Assembly: GCA_947650155.1 (NCBI GenBank)
Contig: CANSUS010000007.1
Coordinates: forward strand, 1-64,000
Length of the DNA: 64,000 bases
Source: an uncultured Lachnospiraceae bacterium
GTDB taxonomy: Bacteria; Bacillota; Clostridia; Lachnospirales; Lachnospiraceae
Direction: 5' to 3'
The notes below the pieces were generated by a model that saw only the letters and a program-made list of their open reading frames with translations, was not told the DNA's origin and made no database searches. The translations under genes were made by a program, and so were the position numbers. Shown one piece after another: positions 18,168 to 26,775 of this stretch; positions within the stretch are counted from its first letter, which is position 1; each line of letters starts with the position of its first letter.

Positions 18168-18302
18168 TTAACTTCCACCTGCCTGCTTCCACACAGCTTT
18201 TTGCTGGTCTGCCGGTAATTTCATTGTAACAAGAGAAAGTGTTTTTTTGTATGGATTATATCTTGAATTGTGAACGTGGAAATTGTAACGATAATCTATA
18301 TA
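18168..18302 (-). other. 44-codon open frame, possible gene remnant or small peptide
   Basis: The minus-strand frame is open for 44 codons, ending at TAA 18168-18170. The first 26 codons have no ATG. An internal ATG would give an 18-residue peptide (MKLPADQQKAVWKQAGGS) but without a clear ribosome binding site. The codons and mixed hydrophilic composition look protein-like, which fits the tail of a decayed gene. A chance frame cannot be excluded. Confidence 0.3.
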
Positions 18303-18345
18303 TCAGATAAAAATTTCGTAAAAACATTTTTTCCCAGCATTATTT

Positions 18346-18879
18346 TCACAAACCTGCTTCCTTTTTGCACTTTTGCGTAAATTCTATAAATGCGTTCCTA
18401 TCATGTAACATCTCCTTTTTAAGTTTATCACATGTATGCATTGCAAGATCAAATTGTCCCTGTGTAATATCCTTTTGGGACAATGCCTGTTCCAATTCAT
18501 CCATATCGTCAACGATGACCGTTCCGTCAGGATAAACGACCAAGTCAAGATACAAATCATCAAAATAGGGCATACCATCCAAATCGGTTCCCTGTCCGTC
18601 TATCATATCTATGTACCATAACAGAATATTACCTTTGCTGTCCATCATGGCTGTAATACAATAGAAGTCATTCTGTGGCAAGATAGATAACCATTGAAAT
18701 CCATTATCACAAACTACTATGTTCTCACCGTTAAATTTCCATATTTGGGCTTCACTTACTTCTTTAATTTTAATCAATTCCACATATCCTTCAAAAAAAT
18801 CCGTATGAATTCTTTTTCCTGAAATATCTTTTGATGTGATACATTTCCATTCATCATAAGATAATCTGCATCTTTTCAT
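18346..18879 (-). CDS. DUF402 family protein (FomD/Ntdp-like)
   Basis: Cytoplasmic protein of 177 residues from ATG 18879, chosen because GGGGGT lies six bases upstream. The C-terminal half carries the family hallmark of aspartates, FDDLYLDLVVYPDGTVIVDDMDELEQAL. Members of DUF402 include nucleoside tri/diphosphate phosphatases and FomD, which use these acidic residues to bind metals. A phosphatase role is therefore possible but not shown. It appears to be a single gene between the AAA-like genes and the ABC exporter. Confidence 0.7.
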   Translation of the reverse strand: MKRCRLSYDEWKCITSKDISGKRIHTDFFEGYVELIKIKEVSEAQIWKFNGENIVVCDNGFQWLSILPQNDFYCITAMMDSKGNILLWYIDMIDGQGTDLDGMPYFDDLYLDLVVYPDGTVIVDDMDELEQALSQKDITQGQFDLAMHTCDKLKKEMLHDRNAFIEFTQKCKKEAGL

Positions 18880-18937
18880 ATAAACCCCCATATTGCGGTT
18901 CTACCGTGAATCAAATTATGTCTGTCTGTTTATTTTT

Positions 18938-20521
18938 CTATTGCTCTTTTTCCCATTTTTCTATTACACAGCTATGGGGCTTTTCTTTATTGTCCTTATC
19001 ATAGTTAATACCGACAAGCAGAATCTCTCCCACATATCCTTCCAGCGCCTGCGTATATTTCCTGTCTTTGATCTGCTGTATGGCTGCCTCCGCATTCTTA
19101 TTGTATTTCAGTTCTACCACAAGCGCAGGTTTCTTCACACACGGCAGGGGCAGAAACACAATGTCTGCAAAGCCTTTCCCTGCTGGCAGTTCCCTGACCA
19201 GCCTATAGTCTTTTCTCGCGCTGTAGTATGCAAGCCCGACTGCCGCCCCAAGCGCATTTTCATCATTATATGTCAGAATGGACGCCGCCTCCATATGGGC
19301 TCTGTCCAGTCCTTCGGCTACCTTTTCTTCTTCTCCGCTTAAGGTGTCTTCCAGCAGCCTTTCCGACGCTCTCAGAATCCGCATGATCTCTGCCCAGCCG
19401 CCCACGCTCATGGCATTCTCAAACTCTCCTATAATCTCCTTATTGGGGATAAACGCTTCTTTCGTCTCAGAGTCATATCCCAGATACCCCAGATGGATTA
19501 ACAGTGTAAGTACGTCGTCCTTCGTCTTAAAGTTACGCATGTCATTCTGGAAACTTAACGTATTCACCCTGACGCTCCCGCCGCCCAGCATCTTCACAAT
19601 ATCCCCACGCAGTCCGTCAAAATCCATGTCCATATATACTTTCAAGGCATCGTATGTTTCCGTGGCAGTCCAGTAGCTTGCAAAATCCTGAAAGCTCATG
19701 GCTGACACAACAGACCTGGGATTATAAATATGTTTGAATTTTCGGAATCGGTATCCGTCATACCAGCTGCCGGTCTTTTCAAAATCCATATCGTAACGCA
19801 CACACAGCGACTTTACTTCCTCTTCGGTAAAGCCGGTATATTCCTCAAAAACATATTGGTTCGTCATGGAAAATTCCAGAAACATATTCAGTGCGGAATG
19901 CTGCCCGTACTTTTTTACAGGCAGGATTCCCGTCATATAGACAAGCGCTGCATAATCCTGATCTTTTAAAAGATTTCTTAAAAAATCAAGATACTGCTTC
20001 TGTAAATCTTCCGACTCCTGTTTTTCCCGCATTACGCAGTCCCATTCGTCAATTAGAAAAACAACCTGTCTGCCTGTTTTTACAAAAATTTTCCTGAATG
20101 CAGCGGCAATCCCTATGTCTTTTCGTCCATTCAAAATTTCCCCGTATTCCTCATTCAGTTCTTCAAGCACTTCCTGCGTCAAATATTCTGTCACTTTCCC
20201 CTGTTCTGCTTCAATCAGAAACTGCTGCATATTCAAATATATCACATCATACTGATTGAGATGTTCTTTAAATGCCTCATCCTTCTCTATCTTAAATCCT
20301 TTGAATAAATCCGAAGAATCACATCCCCGGCTGTAATAAGCAGCAAGCATTTCAAGTGTCATAGATTTTCCAAAACGTCTCGGTCTGCTGACACAAATAA
20401 ACTGTTCTCTTGTATTTAAGTATTTGTTTGTATATGCAATCAACCCTGTTTTATCCACATATATTTCAGAGCGGATTGATTTCCAAAAATTTTTATTCCC
20501 AGGATTCAAATAGATTCCCAT
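18938..20521 (-). CDS. AAA-ATPase-like / PD-(D/E)XK nuclease-like protein, copy 1
   Basis: Protein of 527 residues from ATG 20521 (GGGG eight bases upstream). The N-terminal half is an AAA-ATPase-like domain with Walker A variant SRPRRFGKS and Walker B VVFLIDEWD. The C-terminus has a PD-(D/E)XK-like signature, GFADIVFLPLP with VELKYNKNAE. The family is abundant and often multicopy in gut Firmicutes and Bacteroidetes, with no settled function. From about residue 87 on it is identical to the next gene upstream, except at the last residues. The first 86 residues differ at many places. Confidence 0.85.
   Translation of the reverse strand: MGIYLNPGNKNFWKSIRSEIYVDKTGLIAYTNKYLNTREQFICVSRPRRFGKSMTLEMLAAYYSRGCDSSDLFKGFKIEKDEAFKEHLNQYDVIYLNMQQFLIEAEQGKVTEYLTQEVLEELNEEYGEILNGRKDIGIAAAFRKIFVKTGRQVVFLIDEWDCVMREKQESEDLQKQYLDFLRNLLKDQDYAALVYMTGILPVKKYGQHSALNMFLEFSMTNQYVFEEYTGFTEEEVKSLCVRYDMDFEKTGSWYDGYRFRKFKHIYNPRSVVSAMSFQDFASYWTATETYDALKVYMDMDFDGLRGDIVKMLGGGSVRVNTLSFQNDMRNFKTKDDVLTLLIHLGYLGYDSETKEAFIPNKEIIGEFENAMSVGGWAEIMRILRASERLLEDTLSGEEEKVAEGLDRAHMEAASILTYNDENALGAAVGLAYYSARKDYRLVRELPAGKGFADIVFLPLPCVKKPALVVELKYNKNAEAAIQQIKDRKYTQALEGYVGEILLVGINYDKDNKEKPHSCVIEKWEKEQ
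18969..20265. repeat. Tandem 1.3-kb repeat, copy A
   Basis: By eye this block matches 20617-21913 at an offset of 1648 bp with one difference seen (taatacc versus taatccc near 19005). Beyond 20265 the copies diverge abruptly, and changes appear just before 18969. The sharp edges suggest recent gene conversion between older paralogues. Confidence 0.85.
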
Positions 20522-20588
20522 AAACAATACCCCGCTTTTCCTATAATAACTTCATTTCACATTAAGCTTCATGCTGCCTTTACACTGA

Positions 20589-22169
20589 TTATTGCTTCTC
20601 CCATTTCTCTATCACGCAGCTATGGGGCTTTTCTTTATTGTCCTTATCATAGTTAATCCCGACAAGCAGAATCTCTCCCACATATCCTTCCAGCGCCTGC
20701 GTATATTTCCTGTCTTTGATCTGCTGTATGGCTGCCTCCGCATTCTTATTGTATTTCAGTTCTACCACAAGCGCAGGTTTCTTCACACACGGCAGGGGCA
20801 GAAACACAATGTCTGCAAAGCCTTTCCCTGCTGGCAGTTCCCTGACCAGCCTATAGTCTTTTCTCGCGCTGTAGTATGCAAGCCCGACTGCCGCCCCAAG
20901 CGCATTTTCATCATTATATGTCAGAATGGACGCCGCCTCCATATGGGCTCTGTCCAGTCCTTCGGCTACCTTTTCTTCTTCTCCGCTTAAGGTGTCTTCC
21001 AGCAGCCTTTCCGACGCTCTCAGAATCCGCATGATCTCTGCCCAGCCGCCCACGCTCATGGCATTCTCAAACTCTCCTATAATCTCCTTATTGGGGATAA
21101 ACGCTTCTTTCGTCTCAGAGTCATATCCCAGATACCCCAGATGGATTAACAGTGTAAGTACGTCGTCCTTCGTCTTAAAGTTACGCATGTCATTCTGGAA
21201 ACTTAACGTATTCACCCTGACGCTCCCGCCGCCCAGCATCTTCACAATATCCCCACGCAGTCCGTCAAAATCCATGTCCATATATACTTTCAAGGCATCG
21301 TATGTTTCCGTGGCAGTCCAGTAGCTTGCAAAATCCTGAAAGCTCATGGCTGACACAACAGACCTGGGATTATAAATATGTTTGAATTTTCGGAATCGGT
21401 ATCCGTCATACCAGCTGCCGGTCTTTTCAAAATCCATATCGTAACGCACACACAGCGACTTTACTTCCTCTTCGGTAAAGCCGGTATATTCCTCAAAAAC
21501 ATATTGGTTCGTCATGGAAAATTCCAGAAACATATTCAGTGCGGAATGCTGCCCGTACTTTTTTACAGGCAGGATTCCCGTCATATAGACAAGCGCTGCA
21601 TAATCCTGATCTTTTAAAAGATTTCTTAAAAAATCAAGATACTGCTTCTGTAAATCTTCCGACTCCTGTTTTTCCCGCATTACGCAGTCCCATTCGTCAA
21701 TTAGAAAAACAACCTGTCTGCCTGTTTTTACAAAAATTTTCCTGAATGCAGCGGCAATCCCTATGTCTTTTCGTCCATTCAAAATTTCCCCGTATTCCTC
21801 ATTCAGTTCTTCAAGCACTTCCTGCGTCAAATATTCTGTCACTTTCCCCTGTTCTGCTTCAATCAGAAACTGCTGCATATTCAAATATATCACATCATAC
21901 TGATTGAGATGTTGTTTAAATGTCGCATCCTTCTCTATCTTAAATCCTTTGAATAAGTCCGAAGAATCACAGCCCCGGCTGTAATAAGCGGCAAGCATTT
22001 TCAATGCCATAGATTTTCCAAACCGCCTTGGTCTGCTGACACAGATATATTTTTGTTCTGTATTTAAATACTTATTTGTACATGTAATCAGTTCTGTTTT
22101 ATCTACATATATTTCAGAACGAACAGATTCCCAAAATCTCATATTCCCAGGATTCAAATAGATTCCCAT
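20589..22169 (-). CDS. AAA-ATPase-like / PD-(D/E)XK nuclease-like protein, copy 2
   Basis: Paralogue of the gene downstream, 526 residues from ATG 22169, chosen to align with copy 1; a GTG four codons earlier is possible. It has the same RPRRFGKS, LIDEWD and VELK motifs. Roughly 16 of the first 92 residues differ from copy 1, including ones beside Walker A (MALKML versus MTLEML), while the next 430 are identical. The N-terminal part may give each copy its own specificity. The gap to copy 1 is only about 67 bp and no terminator is visible, so the two are probably co-transcribed. Confidence 0.85.
   Translation of the reverse strand: MGIYLNPGNMRFWESVRSEIYVDKTELITCTNKYLNTEQKYICVSRPRRFGKSMALKMLAAYYSRGCDSSDLFKGFKIEKDATFKQHLNQYDVIYLNMQQFLIEAEQGKVTEYLTQEVLEELNEEYGEILNGRKDIGIAAAFRKIFVKTGRQVVFLIDEWDCVMREKQESEDLQKQYLDFLRNLLKDQDYAALVYMTGILPVKKYGQHSALNMFLEFSMTNQYVFEEYTGFTEEEVKSLCVRYDMDFEKTGSWYDGYRFRKFKHIYNPRSVVSAMSFQDFASYWTATETYDALKVYMDMDFDGLRGDIVKMLGGGSVRVNTLSFQNDMRNFKTKDDVLTLLIHLGYLGYDSETKEAFIPNKEIIGEFENAMSVGGWAEIMRILRASERLLEDTLSGEEEKVAEGLDRAHMEAASILTYNDENALGAAVGLAYYSARKDYRLVRELPAGKGFADIVFLPLPCVKKPALVVELKYNKNAEAAIQQIKDRKYTQALEGYVGEILLVGINYDKDNKEKPHSCVIEKWEKQ
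20617..21913. repeat. Tandem 1.3-kb repeat, copy B
   Basis: Partner of 18969-20265; see that entry. Such a repeat allows unequal crossing-over and could vary in copy number or collapse in assemblies. Confidence 0.85.
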
Positions 22170-22240
22170 AAACGATACCACTCTTTCTTTTCCGGCTTAT
22201 TTTATTATTATAACCTTATTTATTCCCACTCACAACCTGT

Positions 22241-22258
22241 GTTTTGGGAATCCAAAAC
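22241..22258. other. Small hairpin upstream of AAA-like copy 2
   Basis: GTTTTGG (22241-22247) pairs with CCAAAAC (22252-22258). It lies between the terminator of the seven-gene operon and the AAA-like gene. Role unknown; an operator is possible. Confidence 0.35.
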
Positions 22259-22268
22259 CCCGCGCGTC

Positions 22269-22318
22269 AAAAAACTTCCATGTATGAATCCTAAAAATAT
22301 CGAATCCACACATGGAAG
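22269..22318 (-). terminator. Terminator of the seven-gene transport operon
   Basis: The 17-nt arms 22275-22291 and 22302-22318 pair with a few G-U or mismatched positions (CTTCCATGT with ACATGGAAG at the base). On the minus strand they are followed by six T residues (22269-22274). Confidence 0.8.
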
Positions 22319-22410
22319 CCGTATAACACATAACTATTTCAAAAAACTGCATTCAAACTATCCGATACAACATAACGCCTGTTTCTAAGCCGTCAATACC
22401 ACTGTCCTTT

Positions 22411-23460
22411 TTATTCACCAGTAATACCTGTACGGTCGATACTCTCAACAAAGTATCTCTGCAATACAAAGTACATCAGTAACAGCGGCAGGATAGAAAG
22501 CATTGTGCCCGCTAAGTTAATAGACTCATTCAAACTGGTCGCCGCATTTGTTGCTGTCGTAGCGTAGCTTGAATAGTTCGTTGCAAAGTTATCAAGCTGT
22601 ATAATCAATGAAGTCCATCCCGATTTTGTCATAACGCCGGATACATACATTTCTGTCAGGTAAGATTCATTCCAGTACCATACAAAGGAAAACAAGGATA
22701 CTGTAATGATCGCCGGACTTGCAGACGGCAGGGAAATCTTTAAAAATGATTTAAAATATCCTGCACCGTCAATCTGCGCCGCCTCGATCAAAACCTTAGG
22801 TACCTGTTTAAAGAACTGGTAGAAAATCAGGATAAAAATCGGTCCGTTAATACCCATTCCCAATATAGAAGGCAGGATAAATGACCAAAGCGTACCTAAA
22901 ATCTTCATGTTAGAATATAACACATAAGTCGGAATCATTGTAATCTGGCTTGGAAGTACGAAAGAGAAGATAATCACCGCAAGGATAATCTTTTTCCCCG
23001 GAAATTCAAATCTTGCCAGTCCATATCCGATCAAAGAACAGGAAGCAACATTACAGAGCGTGGGAAGACCCGCAATAATAATACTCTGTCCCAATGACTT
23101 CCAGAAGTCCATACTTTTTGCTGCCTGTGCATAATTTGATAAATTCAGGCTGCTCGGAATCCAGTTAATGGAGGAATCCAAGAGGTCATCCAATGACATA
23201 AAACTGTTGCTTATCATATAGAGGATCGGATAAAGGTAAATAAATCCGATACAAATCAGCAGTGCATAGATAAGGAACATTTTCAAGAAGCCTTCTTTAT
23301 CTTTAGAGCCCAGCAGGAACTTACGCACTTTTTCTTTGTTCAAATCCTGATACCACTTTTTGTTTAACACCACTGCCGCCTGCGATCCATTAATAGTCGC
23401 CGCTGCCATCGTAGGTTGAATATTTGCGTTTTTGTCTTGCTTTTTCAATCTTTTTGGCAT
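22411..23460 (-). CDS. ABC sugar importer permease (MalG-like), operon gene 7
   Basis: Permease of 349 residues, with an unusual hydrophilic N-terminus of about 60 residues before the first membrane segment. The ATPase-docking loop reads EAAQIDGAGYFKSFLKISLP. Start ATG 23460 has AAAGGAG upstream and overlaps the previous permease gene by 71 bp; an ATG at 23409 would shorten the overlap but lacks a binding site. It is the last gene of the operon and pairs with the preceding permease. No ATPase is encoded nearby. Confidence 0.85.
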   Translation of the reverse strand: MPKRLKKQDKNANIQPTMAAATINGSQAAVVLNKKWYQDLNKEKVRKFLLGSKDKEGFLKMFLIYALLICIGFIYLYPILYMISNSFMSLDDLLDSSINWIPSSLNLSNYAQAAKSMDFWKSLGQSIIIAGLPTLCNVASCSLIGYGLARFEFPGKKIILAVIIFSFVLPSQITMIPTYVLYSNMKILGTLWSFILPSILGMGINGPIFILIFYQFFKQVPKVLIEAAQIDGAGYFKSFLKISLPSASPAIITVSLFSFVWYWNESYLTEMYVSGVMTKSGWTSLIIQLDNFATNYSSYATTATNAATSLNESINLAGTMLSILPLLLMYFVLQRYFVESIDRTGITGE

Positions 23461-24457
23461 TTCTTATACTTCTCCTTTCTATCTTTTTCACTGTTCTTGC
23501 TTCTTTTTTCAGCGCTTTCTTTGCTCTCTTAACCTGTTTCTCGTAAATATCCTTCTTTGCGAGGAATATCAGCGCAAAGAGTCCGACAATCAAAAGAACT
23601 ACTACGGAATACAGCCACGCCATTGCTGATGCATATCCATATCCTTTTTCTTTTGTTCCTGAGAACATAGAGTTCTTAATTAATTCAATAATGGCATTCT
23701 GGTTGTTGTTTGAAATAAATACAACCGTATATACACAATTTAATAACACCAATGGTTTAATATTGGGTAAAGTGATCTTCCAAAAACACTCCCAGCCGGA
23801 ACCGCCGTCAATCTGTGCTGCTTCATACATGGACCGGTCAATTTTCTGCAGTCCGGAAAGGAAAATCAAAATCTGTACACCGGAATACCAGAGAATCGTT
23901 ACCATATTTTCAAAGATTTCAGAAATGGGCTCTGCAAGACTGTATGGCAGGAAACTATGTACTGCAGTGCTGATCGCCTGTGTGTCGATTGCCGTAATAC
24001 TTCCTGCACCCTGTTCGGTAAGCATTCCGAGAATCGGTCCGCTTACAATGATAACCGGAAGGAAGAATATCAAACGGAAAAATCCTCTTGCCTTAATTTT
24101 CTGATTTAACATCATAGCAATAATCAGCGCAAATACTACGATGATCGGAACCGATATAATGGTTGTCGTCAGATAATCAACCAGCTGCGTCGGAAAATCT
24201 GCATCCGAAAGCAAAATCTGCGTAAAGTTTCCGTATCCTACAAAAGTAAATGATTTTCCAAGCGGTGTAATACGGATATTATTAAGCGCATAGTAGAAGG
24301 AAGTTCCTAACGGGTAAGCAAGAAAGATGCAGGCGCCGAGTATCCAAGGCGAAACAAAGATCAGTCCTGTAATTGCCTCACGTTTTGCAAGACGTCCCGG
24401 TTTGATTTTATTTTTATTCTTTTTTTCTTCACGGTTTGTTTTTTCTTTTTTACTCAT
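23390..24457 (-). CDS. ABC sugar importer permease (MalF-like), operon gene 6
   Basis: Permease of 355 residues with docking loop EAAQIDGGSGWECFWKITLP. Both ends are highly basic: a Lys/Glu-rich N-terminus (MSKKEKTNREEKKNKNK) and a C-terminal tail of about 50 residues with many Lys and Arg, predicted helical and cytoplasmic. The tail is not typical of MalF proteins. Its ATG overlaps the stop of the DUF5696 gene (TAATG). Together with gene 7 it forms the second permease pair of this operon. Confidence 0.85.
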   Translation of the reverse strand: MSKKEKTNREEKKNKNKIKPGRLAKREAITGLIFVSPWILGACIFLAYPLGTSFYYALNNIRITPLGKSFTFVGYGNFTQILLSDADFPTQLVDYLTTTIISVPIIVVFALIIAMMLNQKIKARGFFRLIFFLPVIIVSGPILGMLTEQGAGSITAIDTQAISTAVHSFLPYSLAEPISEIFENMVTILWYSGVQILIFLSGLQKIDRSMYEAAQIDGGSGWECFWKITLPNIKPLVLLNCVYTVVFISNNNQNAIIELIKNSMFSGTKEKGYGYASAMAWLYSVVVLLIVGLFALIFLAKKDIYEKQVKRAKKALKKEARTVKKIERRSIRNAKKIEKARQKRKYSTYDGSGDY

Positions 24458-26775
24458 TACGCCTCACCTACCTTATAAGACATCGCCGGAACAGTTACAC
24501 CGTTAACAGTCTGCTCCTGTTCTGAATAATTTACATAGATAGCAATTCCATTATCGTATGTGACTACCGTAACGTCATTGTCTAATTTCTCATGACGAAT
24601 GATCATCGCGCCATCCACCGCTTCCGCTACTTCCTTTAACTTCTGATCATACTCTATGATTATATCCTTATAGGTACTGTATTCCGTACTATAGAGATCC
24701 GATGAATTTGTATAAATCAATGCGGAAGAATTTTCATAAGTAATATAGAAAGACGGATAAACGCCGGATTCTACCATTTGCAGGAAAAACTCTGTTTTGT
24801 TCGCTTCAAAATTCACATAATCGGAATACATAGGGATGACGCCCTTTAATGTCATAGACAGAAACGGTACTTCTTCGTCTACATACATATAATCCGATGA
24901 TCCAAGAGGCATATCAAGGAACGCGTCTGTATAATTCCAAAGATATGCAAATGGCTGCTGTAAAATCAGGTTCGTACTCTCATCTATGGATGCCAGCGTA
25001 TTTTCATAGTCTGCGGCACAATCATATCTGGTTAAGAAGCTGCCCCTGTTGCTGGAAGAAAACAAAGTATTGGAAATCCCCTCAACTGCAATATTAGAAA
25101 CTCCTTTTTTCGTATAGGACTTCACAAATTTTTCTAAAGTTGAATTACTTTTCGCCGAAGTCTGATACATAAAAGTCCTATATACATTTGCCCAGAACTC
25201 ATCTTTAAAAGTACGTTTATTTACTTTTTTCACTACGTTAAAGGTAGAACTGTTGGTAGCCGGATTTAATCTCAAAGCGTCGTTATAAAGATAGATATGG
25301 TAATCATTCTCTTCCGATTCTTTGATTAATCTTGTCAGGGCTCCCGTGCCGCCTATATGAGAATCTGCTTTATACTTACTGATCGGTAGATTATAAATTC
25401 CACCTTTCTGCCAGCCTTTATATACGGACAGTACACTGCTTATTCCTGCTGCCTGTAATTCTCCATAAATCTCTTCGATATTGTCAACGGTAGTTACTGT
25501 AACGGCCTTCGTTCCCATCAGAAATTCTTCCCTGTCAGTTCCAAGAAAATCTACTCTGGTTTTATAACTATTATCTTTTACTGTAACCAGTCCGTTATCT
25601 AACAGATAGTTTCTGTATTTTACCGCCATACCTGAGTAATTTGCATCTTCACCGGAAAGCAGCATATATCTGACCTGTAAATCCGTATGAGTACGGTCTG
25701 CTTCTACATTTGTCACAGTTCCGGAATTGGAATTATTCAGCGGCTGTATATAAATGTCCCGAAGTAAAAATCTTGCAAAGCAGCGATTATAATTTACCAT
25801 AACTCCGTTCGGATGCGCTTCTACACTGGCACGTTTTTCACCCTGCTCTACAATGGCAAGATAACCGAGGTTTTGATTCGTGTGTGCCATACCGAATATC
25901 GGCGCGATAACCTGATTTGCACTTCTTACCATATCTACTTCTTCCCAAAGAAGCGTCTGTGTACCGGAATCGGTAAATCCGACGTCCTTACCATAGATCA
26001 TTTGAGAAAAACCTGTAGAATAACGGCCTTCTTTGTTATCTAAATGGATCAGTGCACCATTTCCGTCAGGAATCAGCATATATCCTTCTTCGTCGTCTAA
26101 AAAGGTATATCCCATAAACGGATAAAGACTGATCATGGAAATATAACTGCCTTCTTTTTGCTCAATAATAGACTCATCCGGTATATTAACAATCAGCTGG
26201 TCTTCTTCCAGAGAAACATTTACAGTAAGTCCAAACTGATATTCCGTAAAGAATATTTTTGCCGAAAATCCATTGTCTGTTTTAGTAACATCAATTGTAT
26301 TTTCACAGGTAACCAAATCTACCTGATATGTATTTACCGTACCAACAATTGCCTGAATCACAATACCGGATTTCATATAACCGTTCCATGACCTGTTACT
26401 GTTACCGTCATCCTTCGCATCATTTAATGTCGATTCCAACAGTTCGCCGGTTTCCTTGTTTTCCAAAATGATGGAAAGCCTCGGTTCATATAAATACATT
26501 TTGTAGGTACTGCTTTCGGCAACCAGTTCATAATCCTCTAAAGTAACCCATTCTGATTCGTCTACTTTACCGAGTGCACCCTCCATGACTACTTCACCGT
26601 CATCCAAAACGGTTTCTCCATTAGCCTGTGCGCCCCCTTCATTTGCATTATCCGCTTCATTGGAAGATTCTGCGCCATCTTCTATCTGTGCCGCAAAGGA
26701 AACGGTATTGGGTGCTGCTGCTATCATAGCTGCTGCCAAAAGCCACGCGATTACTTTTTTATTTTTAATAGCCAA
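24457..26775 (-). CDS. DUF5696-type exported protein, operon gene 5
   Basis: Large exported protein of about 772 residues. I take TTG 26775 as start, because GGAGAGGTGG lies just upstream and a signal peptide (IAWLLAAAMIAAAP, then SFAAQ) follows at once; a longer frame to 26838 would place sequence inside the preceding gene. After an acidic linker come a beta-rich region and then a probable (beta/alpha) barrel of glycosidase-like type (AGISSVLSVYKGWQKGG, YHIYLYNDALRLNPATN). No catalytic pair can be named with confidence. Proteins of this kind are, to my knowledge, found beside sugar ABC permeases. A polysaccharide-related role is inference. Confidence 0.65.
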   Translation of the reverse strand: MAIKNKKVIAWLLAAAMIAAAPNTVSFAAQIEDGAESSNEADNANEGGAQANGETVLDDGEVVMEGALGKVDESEWVTLEDYELVAESSTYKMYLYEPRLSIILENKETGELLESTLNDAKDDGNSNRSWNGYMKSGIVIQAIVGTVNTYQVDLVTCENTIDVTKTDNGFSAKIFFTEYQFGLTVNVSLEEDQLIVNIPDESIIEQKEGSYISMISLYPFMGYTFLDDEEGYMLIPDGNGALIHLDNKEGRYSTGFSQMIYGKDVGFTDSGTQTLLWEEVDMVRSANQVIAPIFGMAHTNQNLGYLAIVEQGEKRASVEAHPNGVMVNYNRCFARFLLRDIYIQPLNNSNSGTVTNVEADRTHTDLQVRYMLLSGEDANYSGMAVKYRNYLLDNGLVTVKDNSYKTRVDFLGTDREEFLMGTKAVTVTTVDNIEEIYGELQAAGISSVLSVYKGWQKGGIYNLPISKYKADSHIGGTGALTRLIKESEENDYHIYLYNDALRLNPATNSSTFNVVKKVNKRTFKDEFWANVYRTFMYQTSAKSNSTLEKFVKSYTKKGVSNIAVEGISNTLFSSSNRGSFLTRYDCAADYENTLASIDESTNLILQQPFAYLWNYTDAFLDMPLGSSDYMYVDEEVPFLSMTLKGVIPMYSDYVNFEANKTEFFLQMVESGVYPSFYITYENSSALIYTNSSDLYSTEYSTYKDIIIEYDQKLKEVAEAVDGAMIIRHEKLDNDVTVVTYDNGIAIYVNYSEQEQTVNGVTVPAMSYKVGEA

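Noticed and set aside
18893-19342. Long plus-strand frames antisense to the AAA-like genes, repeated at 20592-20990
   Set aside because: They are shadows that appear in both copies only because the genes are duplicated.
18938-22181. Tandem repeat as an insertion sequence or transposon
   Set aside because: No transposase, terminal inverted repeats or target duplications were seen; a gene duplication with conversion fits better.
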